Positions 1-8,753 are shown, numbered from the stretch's first letter. The stretch is DNA of 25,210 bases from Pseudomonadota bacterium (GCA_023422955.1 JAFAGG010000105.1:1-25210), one strand, 5' to 3'. The notes: generated by a model from the sequence alone, not told the origin. Made by a program: numbers and translations.

Positions 1-281
1 GCCAGTATCTGGGCAAGCTGAAACGGCGCATGGTGCGCGCCCTGGTCAGCACCGAGGACACGGTTGCCGCGGGCCAGGAAGTCTATTCGAGCAGCGATCC
101 ACAGCAGCCCTGCGGCATGATCGTCAATGCCGAAATCGCTGCACTGGAGCAGGTGGAATGCCTGGTTGAACTCAAGATCGGTTTGCTGGACCAGGGCAAC
201 CTGCATCTCGGTTCGGTCGACGGACCGATGCTGGAGGTCATGCCTTTGCCGTATGCGCTGCCGACCGATAACGATTCGTGA
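1..281 (+). CDS. ygfZ: YgfZ/CAF17-like folate-binding protein, C-terminal end (partial)
   Basis: Open at the left edge; the frame starts at base 3 and begins Q-Y-L-G-K-L-K-R-R-M. In YgfZ proteins this follows directly after the K-G-C-[YF]-x-G-Q-E signature, which must lie just outside the window. About 92 C-terminal residues are visible, forming the end of the aminomethyltransferase-like (GCV_T C-terminal) barrel. YgfZ is a cytosolic tetrahydrofolate-binding protein that supports maintenance or assembly of certain Fe-S enzymes, such as MiaB in E. coli. The stop TGA (279-281) overlaps the ATG of the next gene in a TGATG arrangement, so the two are probably translationally coupled. The family call rests on the junction motif and the neighbour. 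The main uncertainty is that the signature cysteine itself is not visible. Confidence 0.85.
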   Translation, partial: QYLGKLKRRMVRALVSTEDTVAAGQEVYSSSDPQQPCGMIVNAEIAALEQVECLVELKIGLLDQGNLHLGSVDGPMLEVMPLPYALPTDNDS

Positions 282-568
282 TGGAAATGTATGTGTATTA
301 CCGGGCCGCTACCGAGCATGCGCAGCCACTGAAGGCGCGCGTGCTGGCGATGCAGGCCCAATTGAAAGTGCAATATCGTATCCAGGCTGCGCTGAAGCAC
401 CGTCCCGCCGAAGAGTCGGGCATGCATACCTGGATGGAAGTTTATCTTGCGGTTCCGGAAGGTTTCGAGGCCCGGCTGCAACAAGCGGTGCATGAAGCAG
501 ATTTGCCTGCACTGATCCATGGCCCTCGCCATATCGAATATTTTCTGGATAGCGCCTCATGTGCCTGA
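281..568 (+). CDS. DUF4936 family protein
   Basis: A 95-residue protein starting M-E-M-Y-V-Y-Y-R. The ATG at 281 overlaps the ygfZ stop; a GTG one codon earlier (278) is possible but less likely. The Y-V-Y-Y-R start, the central HTWMEVY and the H-x-E-x-F near the end fit DUF4936, a small uncharacterised family common downstream of ygfZ in Burkholderiales. No signal peptide or membrane segment is seen. It looks like a small alpha/beta ferredoxin-like or dimeric-barrel protein, but that is inference. Its 3' end overlaps the next gene by 10 bases, so three genes here appear to be read as one unit. Function is unknown; the position suggests a link to YgfZ and Fe-S metabolism, but nothing in the sequence proves it. 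Confidence 0.8.
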   Translation: MEMYVYYRAATEHAQPLKARVLAMQAQLKVQYRIQAALKHRPAEESGMHTWMEVYLAVPEGFEARLQQAVHEADLPALIHGPRHIEYFLDSASCA

Positions 569-1284
569 TCGTTTTTGCCTGGCAGATTCTGCCCACATCT
601 CCCCTGATCGCCGCCGCCAACCGCGACGAATTTTATGAACGCCCCAGCGCACCCGCGTCCTGGTGGGACGATCATCCCGACATCTACGCAGGACGCGACT
701 TGCAGCATCGCGGCACCTGGATGGGCATCAGCAAAAGCGGCCGCTTTGCTGCCGTGACCAATGTGCGCAACGGTGTTTCCCGTGGCGCGAAATCGCCGTC
801 ACGGGGATTGCTGGTCGCGAATTATCTGACCTCCGACGCCAGCCCCGCCGACTACATCGCCGAGATCGCCGACCAAGGCGAGCATTTCAACGAATTCAAT
901 CTGCTGGTCGGCAATGGCCGGGAATTGATCTGGTTCACCAATGCGCAGACCGATGACGAACGCAACGGCAAACTGCTGTCGCCCGGCATCTACGGCCTGT
1001 GCAACGGCACGCTGGACAGTCCCTGGCCCAAGGTGGTGCGGACCAAGGCGCAGTTCGCCAGCCTGCTGTGCCAAGGCGCGCCGGAAGAAGCGTATTTCGA
1101 AATGCTGACCGACACCACCAAGGCATCGGATTGCAGGCTGCCCAAGACCGGCGTGCCCATAGAGTGGGAGCGCACGCTGTCCTCGGTCTATATCGATACG
1201 CCGGAATACGGCACCCGCGCATCGACCATCGTGCACCTGTATGCGCAGGCTGGCGCGGTACTGAAGGAAAAACTGATCCGCTAG
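559..1284 (+). CDS. NRDE family protein (TANGO2-like)
   Basis: A 241-residue protein beginning M-C-L-I-V-F-A-W, with the family-naming N-R-D-E at residues 21-24 and the usual G-R-D-L...G-T-W-x-G and T-N-V-R sequences after it. These are hallmarks of the NRDE/TANGO2 family, and the length is normal. The Cys2 and N-terminal nucleophile-like architecture are conserved in the family. Eukaryotic TANGO2 has been linked to haem or lipid handling; the bacterial role is not settled. The start overlaps the previous gene by 10 bases, suggesting coupling. Its TAG stop shares the palindrome CTAG (1281-1284) with the stop of the converging GNAT gene, so there is no room for a terminator between them. Confidence 0.9.
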   Translation: MCLIVFAWQILPTSPLIAAANRDEFYERPSAPASWWDDHPDIYAGRDLQHRGTWMGISKSGRFAAVTNVRNGVSRGAKSPSRGLLVANYLTSDASPADYIAEIADQGEHFNEFNLLVGNGRELIWFTNAQTDDERNGKLLSPGIYGLCNGTLDSPWPKVVRTKAQFASLLCQGAPEEAYFEMLTDTTKASDCRLPKTGVPIEWERTLSSVYIDTPEYGTRASTIVHLYAQAGAVLKEKLIR

Positions 1285-1712
1285 GCCGGGCCGAAGCGAT
1301 GTCGCATGCGCCGGTGAGGAATGCCGGCGTCGTCGAACACTTCGCCCTCTTCCACGAAACCGTGGCGACAGTAAAAAGGCATGGCATCGACCTGGGCGTT
1401 CAGCACCACTTCCGCAGCGCCACGCTGACGCGCGGCTTCCATCATCGTCTGCAACAAGCGACCGCCTATGCCCCTGCCGCGCTCGGACTCCAGCACCGCC
1501 ATGCGGCCGATGTGAAAATCCGGCAGCAGCCGCGCAGTGCCCACCGCCCTGCCTGTTTCATCACAGGCAATCGCATGCAGGCTGAGCGCATCCATCTCAT
1601 CCCATTCCAGCTCGACCGGAATATTCTGTCCGATCACGAATACCTGGTAGCGCACTGCTTGTGCTGCCTGCTTCAGTGTTTCCCAGTCGCCGGTTTCAAT
1701 GCGAATTTTCAT
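1281..1712 (-). CDS. GNAT family N-acetyltransferase
   Basis: A 143-residue protein when started at the ATG at 1712 (M-K-I-R-I-E-T-G), the start that best matches homologues. Earlier ATG (1727) and TTG (1730) codons exist, but no good Shine-Dalgarno favours any of them. The N-terminal F-V-I-G-Q-N-I-P-V-E-L-E-W-D-E is typical of the YjcF/ElaA-like subgroup. The acetyl-CoA pyrophosphate-binding loop appears as E-R-G-R-G-I-G-G-R. The late A-M-P-F-Y-C-R-H-G-F is the usual closing beta-bulge region. The acceptor substrate cannot be read from the sequence. The gene lies 19 bases downstream of the oxidoreductase gene, on the same strand, and is probably the last gene of that operon. Confidence 0.88.
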   Translation of the reverse strand: MKIRIETGDWETLKQAAQAVRYQVFVIGQNIPVELEWDEMDALSLHAIACDETGRAVGTARLLPDFHIGRMAVLESERGRGIGGRLLQTMMEAARQRGAAEVVLNAQVDAMPFYCRHGFVEEGEVFDDAGIPHRRMRHRFGPA

Positions 1713-1731
1713 TGCGCGCAATATCATCAAT

Positions 1732-2727
1732 TCAAATCAGCTTCACCAGCTGCTTGCCCAAGTTTCGCCCTTCCAGCAGACCCATCAGCGCTTGCGGCGC
1801 GGCGTCCAATCCTTGCACGACCGACTCCTGCACGATCAGCTTGCCTGCGGCAATGCTGTCCGCCAGTTCGCCGATGGCCTGCGGCCAGAGATCCAGGTGA
1901 TCGGTGATCAGGAAGCCCTGCAGGCGTATGCGCATGGAAACCAGGTTGCGCACCTCGGCAATCGCCAGCGGCTGTCCATCGTAGCCGGCTATCGTTCCGC
2001 ACAGCGCGATGCGGGCATGCGGATTGGCATTCGCAATCGCCGCGTCGAGACAGGCGCCGCCCACATTCTCGAACACCGCATCGATGCCTTGCGGAGCCGC
2101 CTGGGCCAGCGCCTGAGTCAAACCGGGCTGGCGATGGTCGATGCAGGCATCCAGCCCGAGCACCTCCACTGCATACGCACACTTTTCCGGCCCGCCGGCG
2201 ATGCCGATCACGCGGCAGCCGCTCTGCTTCGCCAGTTGCGCAGCGATACTGCCCACCGCGCCGGTGGCCGCCGACACCACCACCGTTTCGCCGGGTTTGG
2301 GTTGAAGAATCTGCGTGACGCCGTACCAGGCGGTAATGCCGGTCATGCCGGCCGCGCCCAGATAGGTTTGCAGCGCAATGCGGCGATCATCGACCTTGCG
2401 CAGAAGCGTGCCTGCAACCACGCCCTGCTCGGCCCAGCCCAGCATGCCGACCACCTTGTCGCCCGGCTGAAAATCCGGGTGGCGCGAGGCCGTCACTGCG
2501 CCGGCGGTCGCGCCTATCATCACCGCATCCAGCGCCTGCGGCGGCGCATAGCTGCGCGCCTCATCCAGGCGCGCGCGCATGTAGGGATCGATGGACAGGT
2601 AATGGTTGCGAACGGCCACGTCGCCTTCGTTCAGCTCGGGCAGCGCTGCCTCTTCGATGCGGAAATTGTCGGTGAGCAGTTTTCCCTGGGGGCGGGAGGC
2701 AAGGACGATGCGACGAAAGGTTTTCAT
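1732..2727 (-). CDS. NADP-dependent MDR-type oxidoreductase (CurA/leukotriene B4 dehydrogenase-like)
   Basis: A 331-residue medium-chain dehydrogenase/reductase of the zinc-independent alkenal/one oxidoreductase group. The start M-K-T-F-R-R-I-V-L-A-S-R-P-Q-G is supported by a GGAG-containing leader and a 4-base ATGA overlap with the thioesterase gene upstream. An open frame continues further upstream but is only the shadow of that gene. The N-terminal half has L-S-I-D-P-Y-M-R-A-R, a hallmark of the group. The Rossmann nucleotide-binding site reads A-A-T-G-A-V-G-S, followed by the C-R-V-I-G-I-A-G-G-P-E-K strand typical of NADPH binding. Members reduce the double bond of alpha,beta-unsaturated aldehydes and ketones. 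The true substrate here is unknown. Confidence 0.92.
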   Translation of the reverse strand: MKTFRRIVLASRPQGKLLTDNFRIEEAALPELNEGDVAVRNHYLSIDPYMRARLDEARSYAPPQALDAVMIGATAGAVTASRHPDFQPGDKVVGMLGWAEQGVVAGTLLRKVDDRRIALQTYLGAAGMTGITAWYGVTQILQPKPGETVVVSAATGAVGSIAAQLAKQSGCRVIGIAGGPEKCAYAVEVLGLDACIDHRQPGLTQALAQAAPQGIDAVFENVGGACLDAAIANANPHARIALCGTIAGYDGQPLAIAEVRNLVSMRIRLQGFLITDHLDLWPQAIGELADSIAAGKLIVQESVVQGLDAAPQALMGLLEGRNLGKQLVKLI

Positions 2728-3140
2728 TCCTGCTCCTGCTTTTCCGCGCCGCGCAGGCGCTTCAGATACTTGAAAGTGCCCATGGCTTTCGCCACCAGCC
2801 GTTCGCCCTCCCACAGCTCGCCTTCGCAAAAGCACATGGTGGTCGAACGATGAAACACTTTTCCCTTTGCCACCAGTCTTGCGCCCGGCGTGCCGCCAGG
2901 CTGCAGAAAACTGGTTTTCATTTCCACCGTCACGCCACCTTTGGCTTCCGGCTGCAACGAGCGCCCCGCCATCGACATCACGACATCGAGCAGCGTCATG
3001 CTGACGCCGCCATGCGTGACCTGCCAACTGTTCATGTGCATATCCTTCAGTTCCAGCGCGATCTCCGCGCTGCCCTCATTCATGGAAACAAACTCGATGC
3101 CGAGCGCTTTCAGAAACGGCGTTTCGATCGGCGCATTCAT
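2724..3140 (-). CDS. PaaI-family hotdog-fold acyl-CoA thioesterase
   Basis: A 138-residue hotdog-fold protein. The start M-N-A-P-I-E-T (3140) is preceded by a strong purine-rich AGGGGAAGGA site, so the 10-residue longer frame is not needed. The family signature V-T-H-G-G-V-S-M-T-L-L-D at residues 41-52 contains the H-G-G turn and the acidic residue of the thioesterase active site. The G-G-V-T-V-E-M-K-T-S-F-L-Q-P strand follows as expected. Members hydrolyse acyl- or aryl-CoA thioesters in the cytosol. Its stop overlaps the start of the oxidoreductase gene (ATGA). A thioesterase coupled to an enal/enone reductase suggests a small acyl-metabolism or detoxification operon. Substrate specificity is not determined. 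Confidence 0.9.
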   Translation of the reverse strand: MNAPIETPFLKALGIEFVSMNEGSAEIALELKDMHMNSWQVTHGGVSMTLLDVVMSMAGRSLQPEAKGGVTVEMKTSFLQPGGTPGARLVAKGKVFHRSTTMCFCEGELWEGERLVAKAMGTFKYLKRLRGAEKQEQE

Positions 3141-3173
3141 GGTGTTTTCCTTCCCCTGAAACCTGTGCAATAA

Positions 3174-3187
3174 AGAGCGATATTGTA
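3174..3187 (-). promoter_or_regulatory. Possible promoter -10 for the thioesterase operon
   Basis: On the minus strand a TACAAT hexamer (3182-3187 on the plus strand) lies about 42 bases before the thioesterase start. It would give a short leader containing the strong ribosome-binding site. No convincing -35 is seen at 16-18 bases. On the plus strand of the same gap, TATACT at 3291-3296 could be a -10 for purT, again without a clear -35. Confidence 0.25.
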
Positions 3188-3366
3188 AGCCAAGCGTTTT
3201 GCCTGAGCGGCTCTTGTCCGGCGTTTATACCCCGCAATGTTTATGCCCGTAATAAATGCCAATCGCTCGCGGCTTTCTGCCTCCATCCTTTATACTTGCG
3301 CCATTTCGGGCAGATAGTGACAGATACTGCACACGCCCCAACCTCTCATTCATCATCTTCTTCGCC

Positions 3367-4581
3367 ATGACCTCCGCACCGTTTCGCCTCGGCACGCCTC
3401 TCTCCCCATCCGCCACCAAAGTCATGCTGCTGGGCAGCGGCGAACTCGGCAAGGAAGTGATCATTGCCTTGCAGCGCCTGGGCGTGGAAGTGATTGCAGT
3501 CGACCGTTACGCAGATGCGCCGGGACAGCAGGTCGCGCACCGCAGCCATGTGATCGACATGACCGATGGCGAGGCGCTGCAGGCATTGATAGAAAAGGAA
3601 AACCCGCAACTGATCGTGCCGGAGATCGAAGCGATTGCCACCGCCAAGCTGATGGAACTGGAAGATGCCGGTGTCGTAACCGTGATTCCCACCGCGCGCG
3701 CCGCCTGGCTAACCATGGATCGCGAAGGCATCAGGCGGCTGGCTGCCGAAGAACTGGGACTGCCCACGTCACCCTATCAATTCGCCGACACGCTGGAAGA
3801 ATTGCAGGCGGCCTGCGCCGCAGTCGGATTTCCTTGCATGGTCAAGCCGGTGATGTCCTCGTCCGGCAAGGGACAATCCAAGGTGGATAACGCAGATCAG
3901 GTGGAAGCGGCGTGGCAGCATGCGGCAGCGGGCGGACGCGTGGCTGCCGGACGCGTGATCGCGGAAGGTTTCATAGACTTCGATTACGAAATCACGCTGC
4001 TGACGGTGCGCGCATTAAATGGCGACGGCAAGGTGCTCACGCATTTCTGCGATGCCATCGGCCATATCCAGGTTCAGGGCGATTACGTGGAATCCTGGCA
4101 ACCTCATCCTATGTCCGAAAAAGCGCTGAACGCGGCACGCGATGTCGCTAAAAAAGTGACCGACAACCTGGGCGGACTGGGCGTGTTCGGCGTCGAATTA
4201 TTCGTCAAGGGCGATCAGGTCTGGTTCTCCGAAGTCAGTCCGCGTCCGCACGACACCGGCATGGTGACGATGGCCAGCCAGCACCAGAGCGAATTCGAAC
4301 TGCATGCGAAAGCGATACTCGGCTTGCCGGTCGATGCCCGCCTGAAAGCGCCGGGCGCGTCGGCCGTCATTTACGGCCAGCACGATGCCAAGGGCATTGC
4401 CTTCGACGGCGTCGCACAGGCGCTTGCCGGGCCCGGCACCGACATCCGCCTGTTCGGCAAGCCGGAGTCGTTTGCGCGCCGGCGAATGGGCGTTGCGCTG
4501 GCTACGGCTGCAGACGTGGAAACAGCTCGCCAGCGCGCCAGGGAAGCGGCTTCGCGTGTGAAACCTGTGATTCCCGGCTGA
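3367..4581 (+). CDS. purT: Formate-dependent phosphoribosylglycinamide formyltransferase (GAR transformylase 2)
   Basis: A 404-residue ATP-grasp enzyme (E. coli PurT has 392). It converts glycinamide ribonucleotide, formate and ATP to formyl-GAR in purine synthesis, a folate-independent alternative to PurN. The start M-T-S-A-P-F-R-L-G-T (3367) matches the usual N-terminus; the open frame runs further upstream without family similarity. The N-terminal domain has L-L-G-S-G-E-L-G-K-E at 21-30 and P-E-I-E-A-I at 85-90, which bind GAR. The ATP-grasp region has V-K-P-V-M-S-S-S-G-K-G-Q-S at 159-171. E-V-S-P-R-P-H-D-T-G-M-V-T, the metal and formate end of the site, follows. All key blocks are intact. 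It converges on the acylase gene, leaving 12 bases between stops. Confidence 0.97.
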   Translation: MTSAPFRLGTPLSPSATKVMLLGSGELGKEVIIALQRLGVEVIAVDRYADAPGQQVAHRSHVIDMTDGEALQALIEKENPQLIVPEIEAIATAKLMELEDAGVVTVIPTARAAWLTMDREGIRRLAAEELGLPTSPYQFADTLEELQAACAAVGFPCMVKPVMSSSGKGQSKVDNADQVEAAWQHAAAGGRVAAGRVIAEGFIDFDYEITLLTVRALNGDGKVLTHFCDAIGHIQVQGDYVESWQPHPMSEKALNAARDVAKKVTDNLGGLGVFGVELFVKGDQVWFSEVSPRPHDTGMVTMASQHQSEFELHAKAILGLPVDARLKAPGASAVIYGQHDAKGIAFDGVAQALAGPGTDIRLFGKPESFARRRMGVALATAADVETARQRAREAASRVKPVIPG

Positions 4582-4593
4582 TCGCTTCCTGCC

Positions 4594-7020
4594 TTACTGC
4601 GGCGATAGCGTCAGCGTGCCGAGGCTGTTTTCTTCAGCACGCACTCTATCGACGGGAATGGTGAAATATTCGACCGCTGCCCAGCGCTGTGAAAAATTGC
4701 GGTAACGCGCAGACAGCACATGGCCGGACTGGCCGGTGGAATGCATGAAGCGCGAATTCTCCAGGTCTGACAGATCATAGATCGCGCGCAGGCTGGCGGC
4801 ATGGCGGTTGGTAAAGGGCTGTTCTTCATTGGCCAGGCTGTGGCGGCCAACGTTGATGGTGTAGTTGTCGCCGGGCGTAGGCACGCGGATATCGAACAGC
4901 CGCGCCAGCAAGGCCTGCCGGCCGAAAGGCCGGTGCTCCGAACGCGCCGCATGCGCCTCGCCCCATTTCCAGTTCGCCATGTCGGCGCCGTAACGCCGCT
5001 CCAGGTCGACCAGCGCCGCTTCCAGCGACTCCGTGAGCAAGCGCGCGCAGTCGGCCGGCGTGCCGGACAGTTGGCTGCCGCACCAGCGGCTTTGTCCGTT
5101 CACATCCTTCAGCGCATTCACCATGGGCTGATAGACATTGCGCAGCTCCCAGTAATCGCGCATCAGCGCTTCGCCCAGTTCATCCTCGAACATCATGCGT
5201 GAAGCCTCACGTACCCAGGCATTATGGATCAGCGGCTCCACCGTATCGGCATCCATGCTGCCATCCCAGCGCGACAGCAGGGTCAGCGCATGCTCGGCGC
5301 GTGGAGACGCCGCTTGCGTCGCAAGCAGCAAAGGAAGCAGCTCGCGCGCGGCCAGCGACAGGTGGTCGGCCTGCATTTCGGCGAAACTCTCCACCGTATG
5401 ATGCGGCATCTCATCCAGCAAGGCATGGATGCGCTGTGCACGATAAGGCAAAGCCCAGTCGCTGCCCAGGTAATGCGGATAATCGTTGGCCACGATTTTT
5501 TCATTGGCGGTGACGATGCGCGCCGACGCGGGATTGTAAAAATGCGGCAATTCCTCGAAGGGAATGAAACCCTGCCAGTCGTAGCGCGCCTCCCATCCGG
5601 GCGCCGGCGCCAGTCCCATCAGGTCGTTGTCCTGGCCGCGCACGGGTATGCGAGCGGGCGCGATGAAGCCGAGATTGCCCTCGTGGTCGGCGTAATGCAT
5701 ATTCTGCTGCGGCGCATGGAAGTCGCGCGCGGCATCAAGAAAACCCGTCCAGTCCTGCGCGCGGTTGATGCGTATCGCTGCCTGCAGCGTCATGTCGTCG
5801 GGGCGCAAGGCGGTCCAGGAAAATGCCATCACATGGCTACTGCTATCCAGTCCGGTTCTTTCGACGACCGGCAGCACACCGCTGATGATGGGTCCATGCC
5901 GGCTCTCGCGCACTTCCAGTTGCTGGTCCGCTTCTCCCTTGACCCTGATGATTTCAGTGCGGCGTGAAAATTCCTTCCATCCGTCCGGTGCCTGGTACAA
6001 AGCAGGATTCTCAGGATGGATGCGCTCTATGAACAGGTCCTGCACATCGGGCGCGGTATTGGTGAATCCCCAGGCAATGCGCATGTTGTGTCCCAGGATG
6101 GCCGCCGGCGCGCCCGGTATGGTCGCGCCCACCACTTCGAAACCGGGCGCGGAAAGATGCGCGAAATACCACAAGGCCGGCGCGGACAGACTCAGGTGAG
6201 GATCGTTGGCCAGCAAGGGCTTGCCGGACGCGGTATGTTCGCCGCCCAGGCTCCAGGCATTCGAGCCCTTGCCTTCCACATGAGACGCAGGCGCGAGCGC
6301 GGCGATGCTGCGCAATTGTTCGCTCAACTCCGCCAACTCCCGGTATGTGCCCGTGTAATCGCGAGTGGGAATGGGCGCGTCGCCCGGATAAGGCGGCATG
6401 AACTCGTTGATCTGTTCCAGCGTCAGGCGCTGGGCAAGGCGCATGCGCAACAGTTCCTGGCTCCAGTTCGCGCCCAGGTCCCAGGCCATCATGGTTTGCC
6501 AGGCAATCGAATCGGCAGGCTGCCACGGCTCGGGAGCGGGTGCGCCGGTGATCAGGAATTCCGGCGGCAAAGGTTCTTTGCGGTGTTCAAGGTAAGCATT
6601 GACGCCGCGTGCATAGGCTTGCAGCACTGCCTGCGTATCCGGCGCCATGTTGTCGTAGATCGCTTGCGCATTGCGCCGCACGCCCAGGGTGCGCATGAAG
6701 CGGTCGGTGCCGGCGGCTCCCGGTCCCAGGATTTCGGCCAGCCGCCCCGCCGGCAGGCGGCGATTCATTTCCATCTGCCACAACCTGTCCTGCGCATGCA
6801 CGAATCCCAATCCATACCAGGCATCCTGCTCGGACTGGGCATAGATATGCGGAATGCCTTCCTGGTCGCGAACGATGTCCACCGGCGCCGACACGCCCGG
6901 CAAAGCCACTTGCCCTTTCAGCTGCGGCTGACTAAGGTACCCATAGGCAAACAGGGCAAGCAGCGAACCCGTAATTCCTACCGCCAGCAGCAACGCCGTC
7001 CATTTCGCGATTTTTCTCAT
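4594..7020 (-). CDS. Penicillin acylase family protein (Ntn-hydrolase; possible acyl-homoserine-lactone acylase)
   Basis: An 808-residue precursor of the penicillin/cephalosporin acylase family. Residues 7-29 form a hydrophobic signal or anchor segment, so the mature enzyme is probably periplasmic. In this family the precursor cleaves itself before an N-terminal serine nucleophile. Here the site is G-K-G/S-N-A-W with Ser253, giving an alpha chain plus linker of about 252 residues and a beta chain of about 556. The downstream A-N-D-P-H-L and the late H-S-T-G-Q-S-G-H motif are typical. Related enzymes hydrolyse beta-lactam side chains or N-acyl homoserine lactones (PvdQ, QuiP); the sequence does not say which applies. 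The single gene is divergent from nadB across 116 bases. The leader before the ATG has only a weak ribosome-binding site. Confidence 0.92.
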   Translation of the reverse strand: MRKIAKWTALLLAVGITGSLLALFAYGYLSQPQLKGQVALPGVSAPVDIVRDQEGIPHIYAQSEQDAWYGLGFVHAQDRLWQMEMNRRLPAGRLAEILGPGAAGTDRFMRTLGVRRNAQAIYDNMAPDTQAVLQAYARGVNAYLEHRKEPLPPEFLITGAPAPEPWQPADSIAWQTMMAWDLGANWSQELLRMRLAQRLTLEQINEFMPPYPGDAPIPTRDYTGTYRELAELSEQLRSIAALAPASHVEGKGSNAWSLGGEHTASGKPLLANDPHLSLSAPALWYFAHLSAPGFEVVGATIPGAPAAILGHNMRIAWGFTNTAPDVQDLFIERIHPENPALYQAPDGWKEFSRRTEIIRVKGEADQQLEVRESRHGPIISGVLPVVERTGLDSSSHVMAFSWTALRPDDMTLQAAIRINRAQDWTGFLDAARDFHAPQQNMHYADHEGNLGFIAPARIPVRGQDNDLMGLAPAPGWEARYDWQGFIPFEELPHFYNPASARIVTANEKIVANDYPHYLGSDWALPYRAQRIHALLDEMPHHTVESFAEMQADHLSLAARELLPLLLATQAASPRAEHALTLLSRWDGSMDADTVEPLIHNAWVREASRMMFEDELGEALMRDYWELRNVYQPMVNALKDVNGQSRWCGSQLSGTPADCARLLTESLEAALVDLERRYGADMANWKWGEAHAARSEHRPFGRQALLARLFDIRVPTPGDNYTINVGRHSLANEEQPFTNRHAASLRAIYDLSDLENSRFMHSTGQSGHVLSARYRNFSQRWAAVEYFTIPVDRVRAEENSLGTLTLSPQ

Positions 7021-7136
7021 AGGATCTTTTCAAACGCAGTAAAAGCTTCGGGTTATCATATGCGACGCATAATGATTAACCTGCTGCATGATGCCAGACA
7101 GTACGGCATGCCACAGCCTCTTCACTCTCCGATCTT

Positions 7137-8753
7137 ATGAAATTCGATGTCGTCATCGTAGGCAGTGGTCTTGCCGGCCTATCCGTCGCACTGCACCTGG
7201 CGCAAAGCCGCAAGGTCGCGGTCATCTCCAAACGTCGCCTGAATGATGGCGCGAGCAGCTGGGCCCAGGGCGGCATTGCCGCAGTGCTGGATTCCGGCGA
7301 CAGCCACGACGAGCATATTGCCGACACGCTGACCGCAGGAGCAGGTCTGTGCGATGAAGGCGCGACGCGCTACATCGTCGAACACGGACGCGAAGCGATC
7401 GAATGGCTGATCGAGCAAGGCGTGCCCTTTACCAAGGATGAGACCGAGTTCGGCTATCACCTGACGCGCGAAGGCGGCCACGGCCAGCGCCGCATCATTC
7501 ATGCCGCCGATGCCACCGGCGCCGCCGTGCAGATGACGCTGGAACAGAAGGTGCGCGCGCATCCGAACATCACGCTGCTGGAACATCATTACGCGATCGA
7601 CCTGATCACCACCGCCAAGCTCGGCGCCGCAGTGCCGCAGCGCTGCGTAGGCCTGTATGTGCAGGATATCCAGAGCGGCAAGGTACTGACCATTGCCGCC
7701 GATCATACCGTGATGGCTACCGGCGGCGCCGGCAAGGTTTACCTGTACACCACCAATCCCGACACCGCGACCGGCGACGGCATCGCGATGGCCTGGCGCG
7801 CGGGCTGCCGCGTAGCCAACATGGAATTCATCCAGTTCCACCCGACCTGCCTGTATCACCCGTATGCGAAATCCTTCCTGATCAGCGAAGCGGTGCGCGG
7901 CGAAGGCGGCCTGCTCAAGCTGCCGGCCGCAGCCGGTGCGGCAGCGGGAAAACGTTTCATGCTGGAACACGACGACCAACGTGCCGAACTGGCGCCGCGC
8001 GATGTGGTCGCGCGTGCGATCGACTTTGAAATGAAAAAGCGCGGTCTGGATTATGTGGACCTGGACATCACGCACCAGTCGCCGGAATTCTTGAAGCATC
8101 ATTTCCCGACGATTTATGCACGCTGCCTGGAACTGGGCATAGACATCACCAAGCAGCCGATCCCGGTGGTGCCGGCCGCGCATTACACCTGCGGCGGCAT
8201 CGTCACCGATACCGATGGCCGCACCGATCTGCCCGGACTGTATGCAGTGGGTGAAACTACCTACACCGGCCTGCACGGCGCCAACCGCCTGGCCAGCAAT
8301 TCGCTGCTGGAATGCGTAGTCATCGGCCGCGCCGCCGCGCGCCACATCGAACAATCGTCGCCGCCGCCGTCACTGCCGCTACCAGCCTGGGATGAAAGCC
8401 GCGTGACCGATGCGGACGAGGAAGTGGTGATTGCCAATAACTGGGATGAGTTGCGCCGCTTCATGTGGAACTACGTGGGCATCGTGCGCACCACCAAGCG
8501 GCTGGAACGCGCGCAGCATCGCATACGCCTGCTGAAGCAGGAAATCGACGATTACTACTCGCTGTTCCGCATCACGCGCGACTTGCTGGAGCTGCGCAAC
8601 CTGGTGGATGTGGCCGACCTGATCGTGAAAAGCGCGCTGTCGCGGCACGAGAGCCGCGGCCTGCATTTCACCCAGGACTATCCGGAAACCTTGCCCAAGG
8701 CATTGCCGACGGTGCTGACGCCGAGAGAGCGCCAGCAATCGGCTCAGCGGTAA
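7137..8753 (+). CDS. nadB: L-aspartate oxidase
   Basis: A 538-residue FAD-dependent flavoprotein that oxidises L-aspartate to iminoaspartate, the first step of de novo NAD synthesis. The N-terminus carries the FAD dinucleotide-binding site V-I-V-G-S-G-L-A-G-L-S (about residues 5-15). S-S-W-A-Q-G-G-I-A-A-V follows near 40-50, the classic succinate-dehydrogenase/fumarate-reductase-type flavin contact. E-F-I-Q-F-H-P-T and H-Y-T-C-G-G-I are capping and active-site blocks. G-L-Y-A-V-G-E-T-T-Y-T-G-L-H-G-A-N-R-L-A-S-N-S-L-L-E-C closes the FAD domain. The C-terminal helical domain is complete. It faces nadC-nadA head-on, so the whole aspartate-to-nicotinate mononucleotide route lies within 3.7 kb. 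Leucine codons are mostly CTG, a useful contrast with purC downstream. Confidence 0.97.
   Translation: MKFDVVIVGSGLAGLSVALHLAQSRKVAVISKRRLNDGASSWAQGGIAAVLDSGDSHDEHIADTLTAGAGLCDEGATRYIVEHGREAIEWLIEQGVPFTKDETEFGYHLTREGGHGQRRIIHAADATGAAVQMTLEQKVRAHPNITLLEHHYAIDLITTAKLGAAVPQRCVGLYVQDIQSGKVLTIAADHTVMATGGAGKVYLYTTNPDTATGDGIAMAWRAGCRVANMEFIQFHPTCLYHPYAKSFLISEAVRGEGGLLKLPAAAGAAAGKRFMLEHDDQRAELAPRDVVARAIDFEMKKRGLDYVDLDITHQSPEFLKHHFPTIYARCLELGIDITKQPIPVVPAAHYTCGGIVTDTDGRTDLPGLYAVGETTYTGLHGANRLASNSLLECVVIGRAAARHIEQSSPPPSLPLPAWDESRVTDADEEVVIANNWDELRRFMWNYVGIVRTTKRLERAQHRIRLLKQEIDDYYSLFRITRDLLELRNLVDVADLIVKSALSRHESRGLHFTQDYPETLPKALPTVLTPRERQQSAQR

Noticed and set aside
1281..1284. Shared CTAG stop of convergent NRDE and GNAT genes as a regulatory site
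   Set aside because: Both TAG stops use the same palindrome, but this is simple gene packing with nothing further to suggest function.
1699..2853. 384-residue plus-strand frame over the oxidoreductase gene
   Set aside because: Arg/His/Gln-rich shadow opposite a gene with clear MDR motifs; no start signal or family likeness.
2728..3027. N-terminal extension of the oxidoreductase frame
   Set aside because: The extra 100 residues are the thioesterase gene read out of frame; the real start at 2727 has a ribosome-binding site and an ATGA overlap.
6016..7140. 374-residue plus-strand frame opposite the acylase
   Set aside because: Antisense shadow of a GC-rich gene with intact catalytic residues; composition is unlike a real protein.
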